Source: JAJDXW01 sp965223775
Lineage (GTDB): Bacteria; Pseudomonadota; Gammaproteobacteria; HK1
Direction of reading: 5' to 3'
Length of the DNA: 64,000 bases
NCBI GenBank assembly: GCA_965223775.1
Contig: OZ245021.1
Span: forward strand, 5,270,001-5,334,000
The notes under the pieces were generated by a model that had not been told where the DNA came from, did not search any database, and saw only the letters and a list, made by a program, of their open reading frames with translations. Of the stretch, positions 58,243 through 64,000 are shown piece by piece; the first letter of the stretch is position 1, and every line of letters starts with the position of its first letter. The position numbers were made by a program, and so were the translations under genes.

Positions 58243-58956
58243 ATGGACGACGCGACGAGACAGGCCCTCGACACCCTCTTCGGGGTGAATTCGAAGCTCT
58301 ACGAGACGCGGGGGTTCCGGCGCCGCATCGGCTACGGCAGCCATCCCGCGCTCGTCAACATCGATCTGGCCAACGCCTGGACCCGGCCGGACCACGCGTT
58401 CTCGTGCGAGGGGATGGACACCATCATCCCGAGCGTGCAGCAGCTCCTCGCCGGCGCGCGCGCCAAGGGGATCCCGGTCGTGTACACCACCACCGCGTAC
58501 GACAACGTGGACGGCCCGCACCCGGACTCGGGGCTGTGGCAGCACAAGATCCCGGCCGAGCATCTCCTGACCGGCACCGAGCCGGTCGAGATCGACGATC
58601 GGATCGAGGCGATGGCCGGCGAGCCGGTCATCGTCAAGAAGCGGGCGAGCGCGTTCCACGGCACGTTCCTCGCCGGGTACCTGCGCGCCGCACGGGTGGA
58701 CACGGTGCTCCTCACCGGGGTCACGATGTCGGCGTGCGTGCGCAACACCGCCGAGGACGCGATCGCGGAAGGCTTCCGGCCCATCGTGGTGCGCGAGGCG
58801 GTGGGGGACCGCATCGCCGGCGCGGTGGAGTGGAACCTGTTCGACATCGACGCCAAGTTCGGCGACGTGGAGCCGCTCGCGGACGTGCTGGCCTATCTCG
58901 ACCGGCTGCCCACGCCGAACACCGGCCCCGCACAGGGGACGCGCGCGGTTGGCTGA
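58243..58956 (+). CDS. isochorismatase-like cysteine amidohydrolase
   Basis: A 237-residue member of the isochorismatase-like family. The catalytic triad is visible: Asp in LVNIDLANAWTRPDH, Lys in IVKKRASAFHGT and Cys in LLTGVTMSACVRNTAEDA. It resembles N-carbamoylsarcosine amidases and ureidoacrylate hydrolases, which release ammonia and CO2 from N-carbamoyl compounds. With the nearby dihydropyrimidinase it fits breakdown of hydantoins, pyrimidines or creatinine-type compounds. The ATG at 58243 begins the conserved N-terminal helix; the upstream frame is not conserved-looking. It overlaps the following membrane-protein gene by 8 bp. Confidence 0.87.
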   Translation: MDDATRQALDTLFGVNSKLYETRGFRRRIGYGSHPALVNIDLANAWTRPDHAFSCEGMDTIIPSVQQLLAGARAKGIPVVYTTTAYDNVDGPHPDSGLWQHKIPAEHLLTGTEPVEIDDRIEAMAGEPVIVKKRASAFHGTFLAGYLRAARVDTVLLTGVTMSACVRNTAEDAIAEGFRPIVVREAVGDRIAGAVEWNLFDIDAKFGDVEPLADVLAYLDRLPTPNTGPAQGTRAVG

Positions 58957-59911
58957 TCCGTCGCCCCCGCGAAGGGAGCGGCCCGGAGCGACCGCAGGAG
59001 CCTCGCGCAGCGGGACGCGCTGGTACGAGGTCCTCTTCGCCGCGATCCTCGTCGCCCTGCTCGCGGCCGCGGTCGTCGTCGCCGCGTACTGGAGCCGTGG
59101 CGCGGGCGACTGGCGGGGAGAGACCGCGGGGGACGTGTTCCTCGTCGCGATGCTCGCCATGGCGGCGGCCGGCGCCATCGCGTTCCTCGTCTACCTCGTG
59201 GTCCGGGCCTCGCGGCGCCCCGCGCGGCGCCAAGGCGGCGCGAACGAGGAGGACGGGCTCGAATCGCCGGCCGGGGTTCGGCTGCTCGGCCTCGCCCTCC
59301 TCACGGTCCTGTTCCTCGCCACCGGGTGGGTCCACGCTTCCCCGGCCCTTGCCTACGCCCTGGTCGCGAACCTGCTCTACCCCGCCGCGTTCGCCCTCGC
59401 CCTGGTGCTGCTCTTCGACAAGGCGTCGCGGGCATGGGCGGTCAAAGGGGGGGCGGTCTCCTTCCGCGAGTGGCTGTATTGCGACGCGTTCACGATCCTG
59501 CTCGTGCTCGGGTATCTCAACCTCGTGTCGAACGCGGCGCCGGAGGAATACACGGCCCTGTTCTGGGACGCCCTTCACGTCGCGCTCTTCGTCTTTGCGT
59601 TCTGGCTGGTGGATCGCAAGTTCACGCGGCTGCGGTGGATCGTCGGCCTCGCCTACCTCACCCTCCTCCCGGTGCTCCTCTGGCTCTGGCGGTTCACCCA
59701 GGGCGCGGCAGCGCCGGAAGACCTTTCCTGGTGGTCTACGCCCTGGCCGTTCATCGTGCTCGGGCTCGTCGCCTGCGCGGTCGAGATCATCGCGCTCGTG
59801 GCCGCGGGCCGGGGCGAGAACGACCGCGGCGAAGGCACGGCCGGCCACATCGTGAAGGATGCGGTATTCTTCGTCCTCTACGGCGGGCTGCTGATCGCGG
59901 CCGCGCCGTGA
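58949..59911 (+). CDS. polytopic membrane protein of unknown function
   Basis: A 320-residue inner-membrane protein with about eight hydrophobic segments (e.g. VLFAAILVALLAAAVVVAAY, ALALVLLFDKASRAWAVKGG, FIVLGLVACAVEIIALVAAG). No transporter or enzyme signature is recognised. It starts at a TTG overlapping the amidohydrolase stop by 8 bp, so it is translationally coupled to that gene. It and the next small membrane protein may form a transport or sensing unit. Confidence 0.65.
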   Translation: MADPSPPRRERPGATAGASRSGTRWYEVLFAAILVALLAAAVVVAAYWSRGAGDWRGETAGDVFLVAMLAMAAAGAIAFLVYLVVRASRRPARRQGGANEEDGLESPAGVRLLGLALLTVLFLATGWVHASPALAYALVANLLYPAAFALALVLLFDKASRAWAVKGGAVSFREWLYCDAFTILLVLGYLNLVSNAAPEEYTALFWDALHVALFVFAFWLVDRKFTRLRWIVGLAYLTLLPVLLWLWRFTQGAAAPEDLSWWSTPWPFIVLGLVACAVEIIALVAAGRGENDRGEGTAGHIVKDAVFFVLYGGLLIAAAP

Positions 59912-59953
59912 GGAAGCGACGCCTTCTACCATGCGAAACCAGCGAGTGACGCG

Positions 59954-60418
59954 ATGACCGGCTGGCAGTGGTTCTGGGCCCTCGTCGGGCTCGTCATCTA
60001 CCTGATCGTGCTGATCCTGCTCTACTACTCCGAGCCGTTCGAGGCGTTGTTCGACCTCGTCGTCAACGGGTTGAGCTATGCCAACGTCATCTTCTGGGCC
60101 GCGGTCATCGTCGGCATCGTGGGATTCTGCGGCTACCACTGGCGCGCGTACCGGGTGTACGTCGCCCGCCAGCAGCAGGTGGAGTCGATGGTCCTGAGCT
60201 CGCTGCGGGGCTCCACCTTCACCGCCATCCTGCTGAGCGGCGGGGCGACCCTGCAGGCGGTGCAGATCCTGTGCGCCTACCTGCTCGACGTCGGCGCGCT
60301 CGACGGGGAGTTCGGCCGGCGCCTCGGCGCGGTGGTCGCCCTCGCGATCATGACCGCCGTCTTCTGCGTGATGTTCTGGCTGCTGAAGATTGTGCGGCCG
60401 GCCGGCGCGGCGCAGTAG
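59954..60418 (+). CDS. small membrane protein of unknown function
   Basis: A 154-residue protein with four hydrophobic segments: WALVGLVIYLIVLILLYY, ANVIFWAAVIVGIVGFCGY, FTAILLSGGATLQAVQILCA and VVALAIMTAVFCVMFWLLKI. No family is recognised. It lies 42 bp after the larger membrane protein on the same strand and is probably part of the same operon. Confidence 0.65.
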   Translation: MTGWQWFWALVGLVIYLIVLILLYYSEPFEALFDLVVNGLSYANVIFWAAVIVGIVGFCGYHWRAYRVYVARQQQVESMVLSSLRGSTFTAILLSGGATLQAVQILCAYLLDVGALDGEFGRRLGAVVALAIMTAVFCVMFWLLKIVRPAGAAQ

Positions 60419-60462
60419 CCTTCGTTTGCGGCCCGGCCCGGCCGGACGGCCGTGCCGGGAGC

Positions 60463-60774
60463 TCAGTTCATCCGTTGCGGCGCGGGATCGGCGAACAGGG
60501 TGTTGAGCACGTCGCGGAGCTGCCGGGCGCTCGACTCGGTAAGCAGGACGGAATCCGCGACCTCGCGCACGTAGACGATGCCGCGCGGGTCCGAGATGCG
60601 CTCGCCGGTCTCGTCGAAGCGGACTTCGGCGTCGAGCTCGCGCGTCTCGTCGAAGAAGTGGAGCGCCACCTGGCCCTGCACGTTGGTCTCGACCAGGACC
60701 CCGGAACGGCTCCGCAGCCGGTGCTCCTGCGCCCGCGGCCACTTGACGGTGTAGTAGGTGGTGGGTTCACTCAC
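60463..60774 (-). CDS. small hypothetical protein
   Basis: A 103-residue, soluble-looking protein with a beta-rich N-terminal half (SGVLVETNVQGQVALHFFDE), a central VREVADSVLLTESSARQLRD and a C-terminal helix. The GTG at 60774 is chosen because the upstream frame extends over Arg-rich, non-protein-like codons. No function recognised. Confidence 0.5.
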   Translation of the reverse strand: MSEPTTYYTVKWPRAQEHRLRSRSGVLVETNVQGQVALHFFDETRELDAEVRFDETGERISDPRGIVYVREVADSVLLTESSARQLRDVLNTLFADPAPQRMN

Positions 60775-60982
60775 CGGCTGCTCCCCGCTTGCAAGGCGCG
60801 GAAGGCTACCACACGCCCCTCGGCCGGCCGGGCGTCCGATCGGCCGGCGAGACAGGCGAAAGCGCTCCTGTTCCGCTCCGCTTTCGTTCCGTCGCCGCAA
60901 GGGGCGGGAACGAAGGCGGCGCTCGGGCCGCCATCATCGGAGCGGCCTCGGGAAGAGCGGGAGCTTCAGCGCGCGGGCGGCT

Positions 60983-62416
60983 TCAGAAGTAGCTCGACCT
61001 CCGGCCGGAGGCGGCGAGCGGCGCGTACGCCCCGCCGTAGGGGCCGCGCTTCACGAACTGTCCGTCGCCGGGCCGGCCCACGTACTCGCCCTGGTCGATC
61101 ACGACCTTGCCCCGCGAGAGCACCGTCTCGGTGTACCCCCGCACCTTGAACCCCTCGTAGGCGCTGTAGTCGATGTTCATGTGGTGGGTGCGCGGATCGT
61201 GGCGGCTGATGGTGACCTCGCGCTCGGGGTCGAAGACGACGATGTCCGCATCCGAACCGACCGCGATCGTGCCCTTGCGCGGGAACATCCCGAAGATCCG
61301 GGCCGGGCCGGTGGAGGTGAGCTCCACGAAGCGGTTGACGTCCAACCGGCCGGCGTTGACCCCGTGGTGGAAGATGAGGCTCATCCGGTTCTCGACGCCG
61401 GGGCCGCCGTTCGGGATGAGGCTGAAGTCCTCGCGGCCGAGCTCCTTCTGCTCGCGCATGCAGAACGGGCAGTGGTCGGTGGAGATGACGTCGAGGTCGC
61501 GCGCGCGAAGCCCCCGCCACAGCTCCTCCTGGTTCCACTTTTCCCGCAGGGGCGGGGTGAGCACGTACTTCGCTCCGTCGAACCCCGACTCGTCGTACGC
61601 GTCCATGTCGAGGAGGAGGTACTGGGGGCACGTCTCGGCGTGGGCCATCACCCCGCGGTCCTGGGCGCGCCTGAGCTCCACCAGCGCGTCGTGGCAGCTC
61701 AGGTGCACGATGTACACCGGCGAGCGCGCCACCTCGGCGATGGCGAGGGCCCGGTGCGCGCCCTCCGCCTCGAGGCGGGTCGGCCGGGTGAGGGCGTGGT
61801 ACTTGGGCTCGGTGTGCCCCTCGGAGAGCGCGATCTTCACCAGCTCGTCGATGACGATGCCGTTCTCCGCGTGCATGCACACGAGCGTTCCGTCCTCGCC
61901 CGCCTTGCGCATGGCCCGGAAGATCGTCCCGTCGTCCGAGAGCATCACCCCCGGGTAGACCATGAACAATTTGTAGCTGGTGACGCCTTCGTCCGAGAGG
62001 CGGCGCATCTCCGGCACCCGGTGGTCCGGAAGGTCGGTGATGATCATGTGGAAGGCGTAGTCGATGGCGGTCCGGCCGGCCGCCTTCGCGTGCCAGGCGT
62101 CCAGGCATTCGATGGTGGAGGTGCCCCGGGTCTGGATTGCGAAGTCGACGATGCAGGTGGTCCCGCCGTGGGCGGCGGCCCGGGTGCCGGTCTCGAAGGT
62201 GTCGGAGGTCTCGGTGCCGCCGAAGGGCATCTGGTGGTGGGTGTGCGGGTCCACCCCGCCCGGAATGACCAGCTTTCCTGTCGCATCGATGACCCGATCG
62301 GCGGGGAGGACGAGGTCCTGGCCGATGAGGGCGACGGTCTCTCCCTGGATGAAGAGGTCCGCCCGGTAGTCGTCGGCCGCGGTCACGATCCGGCCGTTCC
62401 TGATGAGTATGCTCAT
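60983..62416 (-). CDS. hydA: dihydropyrimidinase / D-hydantoinase
   Basis: A 477-residue cyclic amidohydrolase that opens dihydropyrimidine or hydantoin rings. Binuclear metal ligands are visible: GGVDPHTHHQMPFGG (HxH), the carbamylated Lys in SYKLFMVYPG, His in VCMHAENG and YIVHLSCHD, and Asp in ISTDHCPF. NRMSLIFHHGV and the late IFGMFPRKGTIAVGSDADI (composite domain) are typical. Start at 62416 with GGAG and 8-nt spacing. It is divergent from the solute-binding protein gene and near an isochorismatase-like amidase, suggesting a pathway from ring opening to N-carbamoyl hydrolysis. A substrate among pyrimidines or hydantoins is inferred. Confidence 0.92.
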   Translation of the reverse strand: MSILIRNGRIVTAADDYRADLFIQGETVALIGQDLVLPADRVIDATGKLVIPGGVDPHTHHQMPFGGTETSDTFETGTRAAAHGGTTCIVDFAIQTRGTSTIECLDAWHAKAAGRTAIDYAFHMIITDLPDHRVPEMRRLSDEGVTSYKLFMVYPGVMLSDDGTIFRAMRKAGEDGTLVCMHAENGIVIDELVKIALSEGHTEPKYHALTRPTRLEAEGAHRALAIAEVARSPVYIVHLSCHDALVELRRAQDRGVMAHAETCPQYLLLDMDAYDESGFDGAKYVLTPPLREKWNQEELWRGLRARDLDVISTDHCPFCMREQKELGREDFSLIPNGGPGVENRMSLIFHHGVNAGRLDVNRFVELTSTGPARIFGMFPRKGTIAVGSDADIVVFDPEREVTISRHDPRTHHMNIDYSAYEGFKVRGYTETVLSRGKVVIDQGEYVGRPGDGQFVKRGPYGGAYAPLAASGRRSSYF

Positions 62417-62643
62417 CCCGGTTTCTCCATCCGTGCCACGCCTTTTCGGCTGTCCTGCGCTTCCTCGGCCGTTGCCCGCTTCCTGGTGCGCGCCGCGCGG
62501 CCCGGTGCGTGCCGCGCCGTCTCGTGCGTGCCGCACTCCCGCGCTCGCGCCGGGTCCGGCGACGGCGATTTCCAACCGGCGCGAGTTTACGGTATTTTGG
62601 CCGCACGGAACTTTCGGGACGACAGCTCAACGGAGGCAACAAC
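62417..62643. promoter_or_regulatory. shared divergent promoter region
   Basis: 227 bp between the divergent dihydropyrimidinase and solute-binding protein genes. Promoters of both must lie here; the only AT-rich stretch is around 62585-62600. A clear operator is not visible. Confidence 0.4.
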
Positions 62644-63915
62644 ATGACTGTCAGAAACAATCATCGGCGCGGCCGTACTCGCCGCGAATTCATGGGCGAC
62701 AGCGCGAAAGTAGTCGCGGCGGGCGCCCTCGCGGGGGGATTCCCCCACATTGCCCGGGCCGACGAGGGGATCCGCACCATCGGCCTCGCGGTCAGCATCA
62801 TCAACGAAATCCAGGGCAAGGCGGCCGCGGACCTGGGGTTCCCGATCCGCGGCCAGGCCCTCGGCTACGGCGCGATGGTCGGCAAGATGCTGAACCAGAA
62901 CGACCAGTACGACGTTGCGGAAGGCTACTTCAACGACATGGACGTGATGATCCCCTCCAAGGTGTGGCAACCCATCGACACCCAGCGCATCCCGGAATGG
63001 GAAAAGGTCACCGACCTTACCAAGACCGGGCGCCTCACGCCGGAGTCCAATCCCGGCCAGGGCGACGCCCCGTTCCGGCACCTGTGGCTGGACGCGGACG
63101 GCAACCGGGTGGAAGGGCCGTCCCGCTACATCAGCATGCTGCCCGGCTGGCACAACGCCGACTCCCTCGGTTACAACCCCGAGGACACCGGCCGGCCCAT
63201 CGAGAGCTGGGCGGAGCTCTTCAGCGAGGATTTCGCGGGCCAGGTCGCCCTTCTCAACGCCCCTCAGATCGGGGTCATGGACGCCGCCCTCGGGGTGGAA
63301 GGGCTCGGCCTCTACCAGTTCAAGGACAAGGGGAACATGACTCGCGAGGAGATCGACTTCCTCATCGACTTCCTCATCGAGAAGAAGCAGGCCGGACACT
63401 TCCGCGCCTTCTGGGAGACCTTCGGCCAGTCCGTCAACCTCATGGTGAGCGGCGAGGTGGTCCTGGAGAGCATGTGGTCGCCGGCGGTGACCGCGATCAA
63501 GGCCGAGGGCGTCCCCTGCATCTACGCCTTCCCGAAGGAAGGGATGCGGGGCTGGCACGGCGGCTGCGCGATCTCGGCCAAGGTGACCGGCAAGGCGCTC
63601 GACCAGACCTACGAGTACCTCAACTGGTGGCTCGACGGCTGGGCGGGCGCGTTCGTCGCCAGGCAGGGCTACTACATGTCGGTGCCCGACAACGTCAAGA
63701 AGCACCTCGAGCCCGAGGAGTGGGACTACTGGTACGCGGGAAAGCCGGCCGCAAAGGAGCTGCCGGACCCCTACGGCACCATCATCGTCCCGGAGGGCGA
63801 GGTGCGCGACGGCGGGTCGTACTGGGACCGGTTCCGCAACATCGCGGTGTGGAACTCGCTCATGGACGAGAACGACTACCTCGTCGAGCGCTGGACGGAG
63901 TTCCTGAACGCCTGA
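62644..63915 (+). CDS. Tat-exported ABC transporter solute-binding protein (PotD-like)
   Basis: A 423-residue periplasmic binding protein. The N-terminus has a twin-arginine signal (RRGRTRREFMGDSAKVVAAG, with RRxF then a hydrophobic segment). The mature part resembles the spermidine/putrescine-type family 1 fold: FNDMDVMIPSKVWQPIDTQR, RYISMLPGWHNADSLGYNPE, GQVALLNAPQIGVMDAALG, and WHGGCAISAKVTGKALDQ. The ligand may be a polyamine or, given the neighbours, a ureide or pyrimidine. Permease and ATPase genes would be expected downstream, outside the window. The ATG at 62644 follows GGAGG at ~8-nt spacing. Confidence 0.85.
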   Translation: MTVRNNHRRGRTRREFMGDSAKVVAAGALAGGFPHIARADEGIRTIGLAVSIINEIQGKAAADLGFPIRGQALGYGAMVGKMLNQNDQYDVAEGYFNDMDVMIPSKVWQPIDTQRIPEWEKVTDLTKTGRLTPESNPGQGDAPFRHLWLDADGNRVEGPSRYISMLPGWHNADSLGYNPEDTGRPIESWAELFSEDFAGQVALLNAPQIGVMDAALGVEGLGLYQFKDKGNMTREEIDFLIDFLIEKKQAGHFRAFWETFGQSVNLMVSGEVVLESMWSPAVTAIKAEGVPCIYAFPKEGMRGWHGGCAISAKVTGKALDQTYEYLNWWLDGWAGAFVARQGYYMSVPDNVKKHLEPEEWDYWYAGKPAAKELPDPYGTIIVPEGEVRDGGSYWDRFRNIAVWNSLMDENDYLVERWTEFLNA

Positions 63916-63978
63916 CGGCCTGAGCGGCCCCGGGCCGGGGGGCGCGCGGCGCGTCCCCCGGCCGATTCAGCCGGCGAA

Positions 63979-64000
63979 GCCGGGCCGGTGCCGGCCCGGC
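63979..64000 (+). terminator. GC-rich hairpin after the solute-binding protein gene
   Basis: GCCGGGCCGG-TG-CCGGCCCGGC, a perfect 10-bp stem ending at the window edge. A second palindromic stretch (GGCCGGGGG ... CCCCCGGCC) precedes it. Any following T-tract lies outside the window. Such hairpins after solute-binding protein genes often protect the upstream transcript. Confidence 0.5.

Overview
The window is GC-rich, tightly packed bacterial DNA. A complete Xps-type type II secretion operon (gene order E-F-G-H-I-J-K-L-M-N-D), an autotransporter esterase, ABC export of a surface polysaccharide and several type II toxin-antitoxin pairs point to a Gram-negative proteobacterium, most likely a gammaproteobacterium. 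Many sulfotransferases, a sulfatase and large secreted proteins suggest a marine or host-associated life, but that is inference. The annotation rests on reading motifs by eye; no database search was run.

Layout. 1-6392 (minus): surface-glycan genes, namely the end-truncated UDP-GlcNAc 2-epimerase, a giant sulfotransferase/coiled-coil/GT4/GT2 protein with a 63-bp tandem repeat array, and the Wzt/Wzm exporter. 6813-13706: a secreted lysyl-endopeptidase-like serine protease and a tandem pair of reprolysin-like metalloproteases, the second catalytically dead; all three end in the same C-terminal module. 13953-15073: an IS1595-type transposase remnant and a three-gene operon led by a HicB-like protein. 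15514-22600: a second glycan patch with one GT2, a GT4-sulfotransferase fusion, three further sulfotransferases, a Uma2 nuclease and a broken DUF4143 ATPase. 22815-26763: a probable composite transposon with identical 8-bp flanks, carrying a GDSL autotransporter esterase. 26854-33433: another sulfotransferase, a sulfatase, a PhyH-type dioxygenase, an SDR and an exported protein of unknown function with a clear terminator.

33759-45508 (minus): the type II secretion operon, interrupted between gspM and the gspC-equivalent (xpsN-like) gene by a higBA module with a frameshifted toxin and a lone IS end. Divergent from gspE lies a secreted spondin-domain/Calx-beta protein (45765-48230) that ends in the same C-terminal module as the three proteases. 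48635-49852 is a CaiB-type CoA-transferase. 49877-57076 (minus) is an island of conflict-type genes: an AAA+ pair, a chimera of HsdR and a YgjP-like peptidase, a RelE-like/XRE pair, a zeta-toxin remnant and an AAA15-type ATPase. A copy of the 3' end of the CoA-transferase gene lies on its far side. 57365-57999 is a VapBC-like pair. 58243-63915 holds an isochorismatase-like amidohydrolase, two membrane proteins, a small unknown, a dihydropyrimidinase and a Tat-exported solute-binding protein, together suggestive of pyrimidine/hydantoin or ureide catabolism.

How the parts fit: the glycosyltransferases, sulfotransferases and Wzm/Wzt probably build and export a sulfated surface polysaccharide. 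The type II secretion system probably exports the proteases and spondin protein that share the C-terminal module. The remaining loci are mobile or defence-related and show repeated insertion and decay.
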